From positions 112,324 through 176,323 of the forward strand of contig DATKXK010000018.1 of NCBI GenBank assembly GCA_035529075.1: 64,000 nucleotides of DNA, written 5' to 3'. The translations under genes were made by a program, and so were the position numbers. Below, piece by piece: positions 46,008 to 54,807 of the stretch (position 1 is its first letter; each line of letters starts with the position of its first letter). Source of the stretch: Acidobacteriota bacterium (GTDB lineage: Bacteria > Zixibacteria > MSB-5A5 > GN15 > FEB-12). The notes under the pieces were generated by a model that had not been told where the DNA came from, did no database searches, and saw nothing but the letters and a program-made list of their open reading frames with translations.

Positions 46008-48686
46008 CTACCAGCCCATGATCTGTTCGAGGTTTTTGTTCAGCCGTTCGATACGTTCCTGGTAGTCTTCCTTTTTCGCCCTTTCCCGCTCGACGACCTC
46101 TTTCGGGGCGTTGTCGAGGAAGTCAGCGTTGGCCAGCTTCTTTGAGATTTTCTCGAGCTGTGCCTTGAGACTGTCCAGGTTCTTCTGCAACCGCGCCTTT
46201 TCCACCTCGATGTCGATCAGGCCCTCCAATGGAACGAATATTTCCGCGCCTGAAATGACGGCCGAGGCGGACAGCGGCGGTTTTTTCACGTCCACGCTAC
46301 AGTGCAGGTCCTTCACCCGGGCCAGTGACCGGAAGTACTCGATATGGTTCTGGAGCAGCCGGCCGAAAGACTCGTGGCTGACGCGGATATACAGGTCGGA
46401 CTTCCTGCCCGGGGGGACGTTCAATTCAGCCCGCACGGACCTTACGGCCGTCACGACTTCCTGGATCTGTTTGAGGCTGTCCTCGAGCGAGTTATCTACG
46501 TGCTCACCTTTGGTGGTCGGCCAGGGGCCGAAGCAGATCGTTGCGCTCCGGCCCGTCTCAGCGTCGCCTGAAAGTTGCCGGGCGATCTCTTCGGTCACGA
46601 ACGGCGTGAACGGGTGCATCAACCGGAGAATGCGGTGCAGGACGTACGTCGCCACGTTCAGCGAGTTTTCCCGGATCGGCGTTCCCGGCCGGTCAGGTTT
46701 GATCAGCTCGATGTACCACGAGCAGTAATCATCCCAGGCGAAATTGTAAAGCGTCTTGGCAGCCGTCGAGAGCCGGTATTCGGCGAAGGCCTTGTCCACC
46801 GCCTGGATAGTGCCCTCCAGCCTTGACAGTATCCACCGATCGAATATGACGAGATCCGTATCATCGAGCTCCTCCAGCACCGGCTTGCGCCCCTGAAGAT
46901 GCATCATCACGAAACGGGACACCTGGTAGAGCTTGTTGACGAAGTTCCGGCCAGTCTCAAAGGTGTTCTTGGTAATCCACGGATCCTGGCCGTCGGGTGT
47001 CGCCAGGACCAGTGAAATACGCAGGGCGTCGGCGCCGTACTTGTCGATGATCTCGAGCGGATCGATCCCGTTGCCGAGGGATTTGGACATTTTCACGCCG
47101 TTGGCGTCCCGCACCGTGCCGTGAATGTATACGTCGTTAAACGGCGTTTCGCCCATGAACTCGTACCCCGCCATGATCATGCGCGCAACCCACAGGAAGA
47201 TAATCTCCGAGGCCGTCACCAGGGCTTTGGTAGGGTAGAACTTCTCAAGCTCGGGTGTCCTGTCGGGCCAGCCGAACGTCGAGAACGGCCAGAGCCAGGA
47301 TGAAAACCAGGTATCCAGAACGTCTTCGTCCTGGACCAGCGAGGCCGGGTCGTACCCCGGGCACTGCTCGGCGGCGGGGCGGGCAACGGAAACGAACATG
47401 GTACCGTCCTCGGCATACCAGACCGGGATGCGGTGCCCCCACCAGAGCTGCCGTGATATGCACCAGTCCCGGATATTCTCCATCCAGTGCAGGTAGGTCT
47501 TGGACCAGTAATCCGGGTAGAAGCGCAACTTGCCGGACTTGAGCGCCTCGATGGCCGGCTTGGCCATTTCACTCATCCTGACAAACCACTGCTCGGAGAG
47601 GTACGGCTCGATGACCGTATGGCAGCGGTAACATGTCCCGGCCGAGAGTTCGTATTCCTCGGTCTTCTCCAGCAAGCCTTTCTTTTGAAGATCCGCGACC
47701 AACTGCCTGCGCGCCTCGTAACGGTCCAGGCCCTTGTACTTGCCGGCGTTTTCGTTCAGCGTCCCGTCGGTGTTGAGGATGTTTACTTCCTGGAGGTCAT
47801 GCCGCTTCCCGATCTCGAAGTCGTTGGGGTCATGAGCCGGCGTAACCTTAACCACGCCGGTGCCGAACTCGGGGTCGACAAAGCTGTCGGCCACTATGGG
47901 GATCTCTCGTTCCAGGATGGGCAGAATAACGGTCTTGCCCATGTTCTTCTTGTACCGGCTGTCCTTGGGGTTTATGGCCAGGGCCGTATCTCCAAGCATC
48001 GTTTCCGGACGGGTGGTGGCGACCGTCAGGTAGTCGTCCGAGCCCTTGATCTTATACTTGATATACCAGAGATTCCCGTCGAAAGTCTTGTGCTCGACTT
48101 CGTCGTCAGAGAGCGACGTTTTGCACGAGGGACACCAGTTGACGATCCGGTGGCCGCGGTAGATCCACCCCTTATTATGCAGGTGGATGAAGACCTCGGC
48201 CACGGCTCGCGACAAACCGTCGTCGAGCGTAAAGCGAGTGCGGTCCCAGTCGCAGGAGCAACCGATTTTGCGCAACTGGCCGAGGATGATGTCCTTGTTT
48301 CGATAGGCCCAGTCCCTGGTCCGTTCCAGGAATTTCTCACGGCCGATCTCGCGCCGCGTTGTCCCCTCTTTGATAAGCTGCTTTTCGACGATCACCTGGG
48401 TGGCGATCCCGGCGTGGTCAGACCCCGGCAGCCACTCGGTTTCGTACCCCTGCATGCGGTGCCGGCGGATGAGAATATCCTGCACGGTGTTGTTCAGGGC
48501 ATGGCCGAGGTGCAGGACGTCCGTGACGTTCGGTGGCGGGATGACGATGCTGTAGACTTCCTTGCCGGAGCCGGGATCAGCGTGGAAGTAGCCGTCCTCA
48601 ACCCACTCGTGGTAGAGCCTGTCCTCGACCTCGGCCGGATTGTATGCCGCCGATTTCTTAGCCGTTTTGCCGTTATTCTTGCCCAT
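46008..48686 (-). CDS. valS: Valyl-tRNA synthetase
   Basis: ValRS charges tRNA-Val and edits misactivated Thr. The 892-residue class I enzyme has the HIGH-type motif PPPNVTDVLHLGHALNN near residue 50 and GSDHAGIATQ. The editing domain follows (TTRPETMLGDTA ... AHDPNDFEIG), then KMSKS in NGVKMSKSLGNGIDP near residue 527. The anticodon-binding domain and the C-terminal coiled coil (VEKARLQKNLDSLKAQLEKISKKL) complete it. Length is normal. It has its own promoter on the minus strand. Confidence 0.98.
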   Translation of the reverse strand: MGKNNGKTAKKSAAYNPAEVEDRLYHEWVEDGYFHADPGSGKEVYSIVIPPPNVTDVLHLGHALNNTVQDILIRRHRMQGYETEWLPGSDHAGIATQVIVEKQLIKEGTTRREIGREKFLERTRDWAYRNKDIILGQLRKIGCSCDWDRTRFTLDDGLSRAVAEVFIHLHNKGWIYRGHRIVNWCPSCKTSLSDDEVEHKTFDGNLWYIKYKIKGSDDYLTVATTRPETMLGDTALAINPKDSRYKKNMGKTVILPILEREIPIVADSFVDPEFGTGVVKVTPAHDPNDFEIGKRHDLQEVNILNTDGTLNENAGKYKGLDRYEARRQLVADLQKKGLLEKTEEYELSAGTCYRCHTVIEPYLSEQWFVRMSEMAKPAIEALKSGKLRFYPDYWSKTYLHWMENIRDWCISRQLWWGHRIPVWYAEDGTMFVSVARPAAEQCPGYDPASLVQDEDVLDTWFSSWLWPFSTFGWPDRTPELEKFYPTKALVTASEIIFLWVARMIMAGYEFMGETPFNDVYIHGTVRDANGVKMSKSLGNGIDPLEIIDKYGADALRISLVLATPDGQDPWITKNTFETGRNFVNKLYQVSRFVMMHLQGRKPVLEELDDTDLVIFDRWILSRLEGTIQAVDKAFAEYRLSTAAKTLYNFAWDDYCSWYIELIKPDRPGTPIRENSLNVATYVLHRILRLMHPFTPFVTEEIARQLSGDAETGRSATICFGPWPTTKGEHVDNSLEDSLKQIQEVVTAVRSVRAELNVPPGRKSDLYIRVSHESFGRLLQNHIEYFRSLARVKDLHCSVDVKKPPLSASAVISGAEIFVPLEGLIDIEVEKARLQKNLDSLKAQLEKISKKLANADFLDNAPKEVVERERAKKEDYQERIERLNKNLEQIMGW

Positions 48687-48746
48687 GCCGCTCTATTTCC
48701 ATATATTGGCCGACCGGAACAATCCGCCTGGCCGGCAAAGCTTTCC

Positions 48747-48776
48747 ATAATAGGCCTTTCCCCGTGATTTTGTCAA
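48747..48776 (-). promoter_or_regulatory. Sigma-70-type promoter of valS
   Basis: On the minus strand a perfect TTGACA (48776-48771), 18 bases, then TATTAT (48752-48747). The predicted start of transcription is about 55 bases before the valS ATG. Confidence 0.8.
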
Positions 48777-48839
48777 GGCCTGAAACTTTCGGGGAGGCTT
48801 GCTGGTTATTCGGCTGAACACAAGGTTGTATCGGCAAAA

Positions 48840-49649
48840 ATGTCAGATTTGAAAGCGCAAGTGCTGGACAAAAGCCTGCCGCCGTTCAAGCGGCTCACGC
48901 TTCTGATGGAAATGCTGCGCTCGCCGCAGGGGTGTAACTGGGATCGAAAACAGACCCACGAGACTCTTCTGCCGTACCTGATCGAAGAGACGTACGAGGT
49001 AGTCGATTCCATTGCGTATCAACGATATGCGGAACTGAAGGAGGAACTCGGCGATCTCCTCTGCCAGGTGGTTTTTCATGCCCAACTCGCCCGCGAGCGC
49101 GGTGAGTTTGACATTGATGATGCCGTTACTCACCTCGTGGACAAACTGATTCGCCGGCATCCGCACGTTTTCGGTCGGCCGCGCGATCTCAGCCCACAGG
49201 AGGTACGCGACCAGTGGGAAAAGATCAAGGTCAACTCCGGGGAGAAGCCATCAGTGCTGTCAGGATTGCCGAGGTCGATGCCCGCCCTGACGATGGCCTT
49301 TCGCATGGGTGAGAAAGCGGGTGGATTCGGCTTCGACTGGTCTGATCCGACTGAGGTGATGGAGAAGGTAGAGGAAGAACTCAAGGAGCTCAGGCAGGAA
49401 ATTTTTTCCCCATCACGTGAGGGTGGCGACCGCATCGAGAGTGAGGTCGGAGACCTGTTATTTGCGACGGCTTCACTTGCCCGCAAGCTGAGCGTCGATC
49501 CGGAACTGGCCCTGAAACGAGCATTGGACAAATTCCGCCGCCGGTTTGAACGTATGGAGGGGGAGATCGCGAGTCGGGGCGGGACGTTTGATGAGTACAC
49601 GCTGGAACAGCTGGAGCAGTTGTGGCAGGAGTTGAAGCGGACCGAGTGA
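48840..49649 (+). CDS. mazG: Nucleoside triphosphate pyrophosphohydrolase MazG
   Basis: MazG hydrolyses (d)NTPs to monophosphates and is linked to nucleotide-pool sanitation and the stringent response. The 269-residue protein is the two-domain form. The first domain has CNWDRKQTHETLLPYLIEETYEVVD and ELKEELGDLLCQVVFHAQ with the E-x-x-E/E-x-x-D metal motif. The second has FDWSDPTEVMEKVEEELKELRQEI and SEVGDLLFATASLARKL. It is transcribed divergently from valS. There is no strong ribosome site before the ATG. Confidence 0.95.
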   Translation: MSDLKAQVLDKSLPPFKRLTLLMEMLRSPQGCNWDRKQTHETLLPYLIEETYEVVDSIAYQRYAELKEELGDLLCQVVFHAQLARERGEFDIDDAVTHLVDKLIRRHPHVFGRPRDLSPQEVRDQWEKIKVNSGEKPSVLSGLPRSMPALTMAFRMGEKAGGFGFDWSDPTEVMEKVEEELKELRQEIFSPSREGGDRIESEVGDLLFATASLARKLSVDPELALKRALDKFRRRFERMEGEIASRGGTFDEYTLEQLEQLWQELKRTE

Positions 49650-50042
49650 CGCAGCCGGTGGCAATAATGGGCCATATATTGTTATAAAGTCCGCTTTTGG
49701 TCGGTCGCAACCGAGGGCGCGGATCTCAAAAATGGCGCATTTTTTAGTTGTTTTGACACATGGCGGCCTTTTTATTCCGGCGGAAAATACGTAGGTGCCA
49801 AAGGGCGTGACCTGTTCTGTTGATACATTATCAGGATACTCGTTGTTCACGGATGAAGATATGCCGGAGGCGCGCTGACGTTACGCGCCAAGGAGGGATG
49901 CCTATGGTATGATGTGTCGTAGTAAACGCAAATGTGCAAGACACCATGCAGTCAGACGCCCCTGGAAGTGATAGGCCGGTGGTGCTGTTCGGCTGCTTCG
50001 TAACACGAAAACCAAAGCTTCACAGTAAATAGAGGATCAGGT
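49650..50042. other. Intergenic leader region before the outer-membrane protein gene
   Basis: No gene is found. Short AT-rich stretches near 49665-49690 and 49735-49775 may hold promoters, but no -35/-10 pair fits well. A hairpin GGCGCG/CGCGCC (49869-49874 and 49884-49889) lies in the probable long leader. No known riboswitch motif was recognised. Confidence 0.45.
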
Positions 50043-51272
50043 ATGAAGAGAGTACTAACTGTCGGATTCGTTTTGTTGCTCGTAATGAGCGCCAGTTCAT
50101 TCGCGACCCAGACTCGTGTGCTGACGATGGGTCAGAATGGAACCATCCTGGTGGACGACGCCAACGTGATGGAGTTCTACGGACGGACGTTCAACTACCC
50201 GGATATCGCCGTGGCTGACTTTGTCCCTGGTGAACCCAGTGGTGATATGCTGGACTTCGGGATCAACTGGAAGTTTGGCGAAGACAAGCCGTGGGTGCTG
50301 GGCACGTATTTCTCCACCGAGGCGGCGGCGAATCCCATGGACTACTACGGCAACAATCTGGTGACCTGGGACATGGGCACCCCGCCGGGGTTACCATATA
50401 ACAGGCGCCTCGATCTGTTATACGGCCGGCTGCTCGGCACGGTCAATTTCGGTTTCTACCTCGGTTACATTAACAGCTCACGCAGTTCCGACGTGACTGA
50501 CGACAAGTCCGAGGAGAAGTTCAACCAGTACAAGGTGGGTCTCGGTCTCACCTCGGATAAGGGTGATTGGGATCTGGCCGTGGCCGCATACTTCGGCTCG
50601 TTCAGTGATAAGGACGCGGCCGGCGACGACGTGACCGAAGCCGACGGATACACGGATTTCTATGCGCGCGGCCGGTTCTTCTACCAGTATAATCCCACCC
50701 TCACGTTTGTGCCGCACGGCGAGGTCACGATGGGCAGCCGGGGACGGGTATACCCGGAACTGGCGGCTCCGCCGGCGATCGATCCGGCCCTTGACTCCAC
50801 CGCGCTGAAGAGTTCGCATACGATGTTCGAGCTCGGTGTCGGCATGCATTACACCCCGGCCAGCAACGTCCTGGCCGTTCTGGACTTCGGCTTCCAGCTC
50901 GACTCCAAGAAGAACGAGAAGACCGATAATCACGAAGCTGCCGATCCGAAAACATCCGAAGTCAAGCAGAATGAACTTGTTCTGCCGTTCTGGAAGATCG
51001 GTTTGGAAGCGGACGTGTTTTCATGGATGGACGTGCGGTTCGGCGCCATCTCCAACTGGACCAGCTTCAAGCAGGAGGAAGGTGCAAAGCGCAGTTACGC
51101 CAGCAACGACACCTACCTCGGGTTCGGTTTCCACTGGGGCCGGCTCCACGTCGACACGTATACCGATCCGGAACTTGTGATTGACGGGTTCAACTTCATT
51201 TCGGGCAGCAACTACGATTCCACCACCAGGAATATGAATTTCATGGTGAGCGCGCTGTACGAGATGTTCTGA
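50043..51272 (+). CDS. Outer-membrane beta-barrel protein of unknown function
   Basis: A 409-residue exported protein. A clear signal peptide (MKRVLTVGFVLLLVMSASSFA, cleavage near residue 21) is followed by alternating hydrophobic and polar strands separated by Gly/Asp turns (LLYGRLLGTVNFGFYLGYI, YKVGLGLTSDKGDWDLAVAAYFG, MFELGVGMHYTPASNVLAVLDFGFQL). It ends MNFMVSALYEMF with a terminal Phe, the signal read by the barrel assembly machine. The strand count suggests a porin-sized barrel of about 16 strands. No specific family is recognised. It is transcribed alone, with a shared terminator downstream. Confidence 0.75.
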   Translation: MKRVLTVGFVLLLVMSASSFATQTRVLTMGQNGTILVDDANVMEFYGRTFNYPDIAVADFVPGEPSGDMLDFGINWKFGEDKPWVLGTYFSTEAAANPMDYYGNNLVTWDMGTPPGLPYNRRLDLLYGRLLGTVNFGFYLGYINSSRSSDVTDDKSEEKFNQYKVGLGLTSDKGDWDLAVAAYFGSFSDKDAAGDDVTEADGYTDFYARGRFFYQYNPTLTFVPHGEVTMGSRGRVYPELAAPPAIDPALDSTALKSSHTMFELGVGMHYTPASNVLAVLDFGFQLDSKKNEKTDNHEAADPKTSEVKQNELVLPFWKIGLEADVFSWMDVRFGAISNWTSFKQEEGAKRSYASNDTYLGFGFHWGRLHVDTYTDPELVIDGFNFISGSNYDSTTRNMNFMVSALYEMF

Positions 51273-51298
51273 TCATCCGGATTTGCAACACGGATACG

Positions 51299-51330
51299 AA
51301 AAGCCCGACCCCGTTGGCGGTCGGGCTTTT
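51299..51330. terminator. Bidirectional terminator between the barrel protein and speE
   Basis: A 12-bp perfect stem AAAAGCCCGACC / GGTCGGGCTTTT (51299-51310, 51319-51330) carries a T run at its 3' end on either strand, serving the two convergent genes. Confidence 0.9.
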
Positions 51331-51359
51331 TCTTTGTCACGTCCGGAGTGTGCCGGAGT

Positions 51360-52262
51360 CTACTTTTGCGCGATCATTTCCTGTACGAACTGAGGCAGGG
51401 CAAAGGCGGCGCGATGCGTTTCCAGGTTGTAGTAACGCGTCGTCAGTTTCAGTCGATCCCAGCGCTCGCCGTCCAGGTCAGCCAGCGGGTCCGGTCCCTT
51501 GCTGCAGAACATGAACGCCCAGTAACCCGACGGGTATATGGGCATGAAGCAGGTATACAACCGTACGACCGGGAAGATGTCGGCGAGATTGGCGTGCATG
51601 GCGGCGATCGTGCCCCGGTCGAAATAGGGTGACTCGGCCTGGGCCACGAGAATCCCGCCGTCGTTCAGGCGGTCGAAGGCCGCCTGGTGGAAGGGTTTCT
51701 GGAACAGCTCGGCGGCCGGCCCGACCGGGTCGGAAAGGTCAAGAACGATGACGTCGTACCTGTCGGTGCCGCGATAGATGAATTCCTTGCCGTCCCGGAA
51801 AACCAGTTCGGCCCGCGGATCCTCGAGCCCGGCGGTCAGCCGCGGGAAGTGCTTCCGGGACGTCTCGACCACCTGCTCGTCAAGCTCACACATGGTGCAC
51901 CGCTCGACTTCGGGATGCTTCATCACCTCGGTCAGCGCGCCGCAGTCTCCGCCGCCGACGATCAGCACTTGTCTGGGATCCGGATGGGTGAACAGCGGCA
52001 CGTGGACGATCATCTCGTTATAGGCGTTCCAGTCGTTCTCGGCTACCATGAGAGATCCATACAGGACCAGGAGTTTGCCGAAGAACCGGTTTTCGATTAC
52101 GTCGATCCGCTGGAATGGGGACTCCGACGATTCAAGAATGCGGTCGACCTTCAGGGTCAGCCCGCAGCAGCCGTCGTGCAGCTCCGAGTACCACACGTTC
52201 CAGAGGTCGTCCATTTCCTGGACGGCCACGCGCTTGCCCTCGCTGTTCTTGTTCTCCGCCAT
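51360..52262 (-). CDS. speE: Spermidine synthase
   Basis: SpeE transfers aminopropyl from decarboxylated SAM to putrescine. The protein (300 residues from ATG 52262) has WYSELHDGCCGLTLKV, YGSLMVAENDWNAYNEMIVH, VLIVGGGDCGALTEVMKH (SAM loop) and DVIVLDLSDPVGPAAELF, with an Asp that activates the amine. ATG 52262, five bases after GAGG, is preferred over TTG 52277, which would overlap the decarboxylase stop. It is the last gene of the polyamine operon. Confidence 0.92.
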   Translation of the reverse strand: MAENKNSEGKRVAVQEMDDLWNVWYSELHDGCCGLTLKVDRILESSESPFQRIDVIENRFFGKLLVLYGSLMVAENDWNAYNEMIVHVPLFTHPDPRQVLIVGGGDCGALTEVMKHPEVERCTMCELDEQVVETSRKHFPRLTAGLEDPRAELVFRDGKEFIYRGTDRYDVIVLDLSDPVGPAAELFQKPFHQAAFDRLNDGGILVAQAESPYFDRGTIAAMHANLADIFPVVRLYTCFMPIYPSGYWAFMFCSKGPDPLADLDGERWDRLKLTTRYYNLETHRAAFALPQFVQEMIAQK

Positions 52263-52269
52263 ATCTGCC

Positions 52270-53439
52270 TCAGTCAATGACCTTGTACTCCGGTCTGGCC
52301 AGCGAGTTGAAGGTGGAGCCGGAAACCGCGCAGTACGCCCCCGTCAGCGGAAAGACCAGCATATCACCGACCTGCTGTTCGGGGATCATGAGCCCGTCAT
52401 ACATGACGTCGAACGAATCGCAGGTCGGGCCGGCCAGAACCGACAGCAACTCCCGCCTTTCACCGCGGCTGATCACGGGATACTGACACTGATCGTAGAC
52501 TATTCCGCTGAACGTCGAGTACAGGCCGTCGTCCAGATAGTACCACGTTTTCCCGTCCCGAGATGATTTGCCGATGATGGTGGAAAGCAGCGTCACCGGG
52601 CTGGCTGAAATGTACCGTCCGGGTTCGCAGATAACCCTGATGCCCGGACGGATCTCCTTTTGGAGCGCCTCCGCGATAGGCGCACAGAATTCGTCGATAG
52701 CCGGCACCGGCTCCACGTATTCGACCGGGAAGCCGCCGCCGATGTCGAAAACGGTGGTGTCGAAACCCGCCAGGTCCAGCCGGTGAATCAGCAAGTGCGC
52801 GGCGTGGATGGCTTTTACGTAGTTCTCCGGGTAGATGCACTGCGAGCCGATGTGAAAACAGAGTCCGTCGTATTCGTGGCCGGCTGCCCGTATTTTCTCG
52901 GCAAGAGGCAGGACCTCGTCGACCGTGCAGCCGAATTTGTACTGCAGGTTGACAACGGCGGTCGTATTGGTGTTTATCCGAAAGCGTATGAGGATCCTGA
53001 GCTTCTCGTTTGTGTAGCGCCGGAGCTTCTCGGTCTCGTCGACATTATCCACCACGAAGACCCTGACCCCCTTGGCCACGGCCTGGTCAAACTCCCGGAG
53101 CGACTTGATCGGGTGCGAATGAATCAGACGCGCCGGGTCGATACCGGTGGCCAGGACGGCGTCAATCTCCCGCACCGAGCACACGTCGAAACTGCCGCCG
53201 CACCGTTGCACCTGCCTGAGGATGGCCGGGTGGTCGTTGGACTTGACGGCGTAGTGGAGGTCGGCTCGCGGAAGCGCCGCCTGGAGAGCCCGGCAGTTGC
53301 GACGGACCCCCGAACGGGATAGCAGCAGGGCCGGCGTGGCGGCACTCGTTGAGGCGAACAGGTCCCGGATCAGTTCGGTGTCCAGATGACGCGAGACGGG
53401 AGCCCCCGTCATACTGCTGACATTGACGGCATGAGTCAC
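52270..53439 (-). CDS. Ornithine (or lysine/ornithine) decarboxylase, fold type III
   Basis: A 389-residue PLP enzyme of the eukaryotic-type ornithine decarboxylase/DapA-decarboxylase family. Lys66 in LHYAVKSND binds PLP. HIGSQ, DIGGGFP and CEPGRYI hold the cofactor phosphate, and GPTCDSFDVMY supplies the catalytic Cys-Asp from the partner subunit. Flanked by speD and speE, it most likely makes putrescine from ornithine. Some relatives also take lysine or carboxyspermidine, so the substrate is inferred from context. It starts 13 bases after speD. Confidence 0.88.
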   Translation of the reverse strand: MTHAVNVSSMTGAPVSRHLDTELIRDLFASTSAATPALLLSRSGVRRNCRALQAALPRADLHYAVKSNDHPAILRQVQRCGGSFDVCSVREIDAVLATGIDPARLIHSHPIKSLREFDQAVAKGVRVFVVDNVDETEKLRRYTNEKLRILIRFRINTNTTAVVNLQYKFGCTVDEVLPLAEKIRAAGHEYDGLCFHIGSQCIYPENYVKAIHAAHLLIHRLDLAGFDTTVFDIGGGFPVEYVEPVPAIDEFCAPIAEALQKEIRPGIRVICEPGRYISASPVTLLSTIIGKSSRDGKTWYYLDDGLYSTFSGIVYDQCQYPVISRGERRELLSVLAGPTCDSFDVMYDGLMIPEQQVGDMLVFPLTGAYCAVSGSTFNSLARPEYKVID

Positions 53440-53452
53440 AGTGACCTCCTCG

Positions 53453-53869
53453 TTAGAGAGGTGAAGAGGTGATGCCTACCGCCGGTGATACCGGCTTGTG
53501 GTCGATGATCTCGTCAGTTTCGGACGGGATGCCGCGCTTCAGTTCGCTAACGGCCGGGTGCTTGCTGCCGAGCATTTCGCGTATGTATTCGTGGGCCTTG
53601 TAGGGATCTACGCTGTCACCACAGGTGAAGAAATCAACCGCGGCATATCCATACTCCGGCCACGTGTGTACGGAGATGTGCGATTCGGCAATCACCACAA
53701 CCCCGGAAACACCCTGAGGGGAATACCGATGAAAGACTGAGCCGACGGCAGTGGCGCCGGATTGTCGGACAGCCTCGTTCATGTATTCTTCAATGAGGTG
53801 CTCATCGTCCAGCACGGCCCTGTCGCACTCAGAGTATTCGACAATGAGATGGCGTCCGAGCGTCTTCAT
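53453..53869 (-). CDS. speD: S-adenosylmethionine decarboxylase proenzyme
   Basis: A 138-residue bacterial class 1 proenzyme that cleaves itself to form a pyruvoyl group. The cleavage site is Glu62-Ser63 within AESHISVHTWPEYGYAAVDFFTCGD, which also holds the catalytic His and Cys. It provides decarboxylated SAM for SpeE. The start ATG follows GAGGGA. It lies 35 bases after the XRE-cupin gene in the same direction. Confidence 0.95.
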   Translation of the reverse strand: MKTLGRHLIVEYSECDRAVLDDEHLIEEYMNEAVRQSGATAVGSVFHRYSPQGVSGVVVIAESHISVHTWPEYGYAAVDFFTCGDSVDPYKAHEYIREMLGSKHPAVSELKRGIPSETDEIIDHKPVSPAVGITSSPL

Positions 53870-53904
53870 TTTGATCCCTCCTTCATGGTTTCAGGGTTGA
53901 TGGT

Positions 53905-54444
53905 TTACATCTGGGGTGGGGCCACCACCCACAGCAGTCTGGCCGCGGTCTTTCCTTCGTTGCTCAACTGCTGGGTTTTATCCGCTTCAAAGTAAAAGCA
54001 GTGTCCTCTGGCTACTTTGTACGACTTGCCGTCAAGCCGGAGCGTGACCGTCCCCTGAAGTACGTATCCGAACTGCTCGCCGGGGTGCGGTTCCTGTTCG
54101 TCGAGCTGCTCTCCGGGTTTCAGCTCGAGCATGATGGGGTCCATCAGGTAATTGGTCGAACCCGGGATAAGGAGATCGAACCTGCTGACTCCTCTGCTCT
54201 CAAGCTCCACGCGCTCGGACGGAGAAAAGACCACTTTGGTCACGGCGTCGCTGAAGAACTCCGGCAACGTCACGCCGAGCGCTTCGAGCAGGCCGGCCAG
54301 CGAATCGATCTGTATCGACGTCTGGTCGTTCTCCAATTGCGAGATAAACCCTTTGGTGAGCCCCGCCCGGTCAGCCAACTCCGCCTGGGTCAGGTCCGAA
54401 GCCAACCGTAAGGCTCGTATTTTCTCGCCAATATGAAGATCCAG
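53905..54444 (-). CDS. XRE-cupin transcriptional regulator (PuuR-like), probable CTG start
   Basis: About 179 residues: an N-terminal helix-turn-helix (HIGEKIRALRLASDLTQAELADRAGLTKGFISQLEND) and a C-terminal cupin (MLELKPGEQLDEQEPHPGEQFGYVLQGTVTLRLDG). PuuR-type proteins bind polyamines or related small molecules and control polyamine genes, which fits its place ahead of speD, the decarboxylase and speE. The first canonical start, TTG 54405, would remove the first helix. Upstream the frame has no ATG, GTG or TTG before a TGA, but CTG 54444 lies eight bases after AAAGG (54457-54453). The start is inferred. Confidence 0.88.
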   Translation of the reverse strand: MDLHIGEKIRALRLASDLTQAELADRAGLTKGFISQLENDQTSIQIDSLAGLLEALGVTLPEFFSDAVTKVVFSPSERVELESRGVSRFDLLIPGSTNYLMDPIMLELKPGEQLDEQEPHPGEQFGYVLQGTVTLRLDGKSYKVARGHCFYFEADKTQQLSNEGKTAARLLWVVAPPQM

Positions 54445-54807
54445 CGTGCCCGCCTTTCACAACCGAGTTTAATAAAGACTAACTGTTTGTTTAATAAGTG
54501 GGGCACAGTATAATCCCGTGCCGAAAAATGTCAAGCCATTTTTACCCGAATCTGACCATTTCTTTCGTGACGCGCACCGGCAGCGGCACATCAGGCTCGC
54601 GCCTGAATCGGGAGGGAAGCCCGGGGCGACGGCGACCGGTCGAGCCTCCGGTGCAAAACGGCCCTTTTGCCGCCGGGGACAGCCTGCGCCCGGCACCGGC
54701 GAACCGCCGGCTACATTCCGCTTTTTCAGGGGGGAGGCTTGCGCAACAGGCAGATTCGACTAAATTGGTGCGCATATCATGCGGTCCAGTCGAAAGGAGG
54801 CGTCGGC
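54445..54807. other. Divergent region between the polyamine operon and lpd
   Basis: No protein gene is supported here. The open frame continuous with lpd upstream of 54808 has no family similarity. It contains two copies of GTTTAATAA near the regulator start (listed separately) and the leader of lpd. No clear -35/-10 pair for lpd was seen. Confidence 0.5.
54467..54498. repeat. Direct repeats GTTTAATAA, possible operator of the XRE-cupin gene
   Basis: GTTTAATAAA (54467-54476) and GTTTAATAAG (54489-54498) are 22 bp apart, two turns of the helix. They lie just upstream of the regulator's start, where an autoregulator would bind. The function is inferred from position. Confidence 0.45.

Noticed and set aside
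47487..48767. Long plus-strand frame of 426 codons
   Set aside because: It mirrors valS on the opposite strand and shows no family signature.
49650..50042. Riboswitch in the leader of the outer-membrane protein gene
   Set aside because: Only a small GGCGCG/CGCGCC hairpin is seen; the conserved cores of common riboswitches are absent.
54667..54807. N-terminal extension of lpd by 47 residues from TTG 54667
   Set aside because: The extension has no similarity to the family, and a perfect ribosome site lies inside it directly before ATA 54808.
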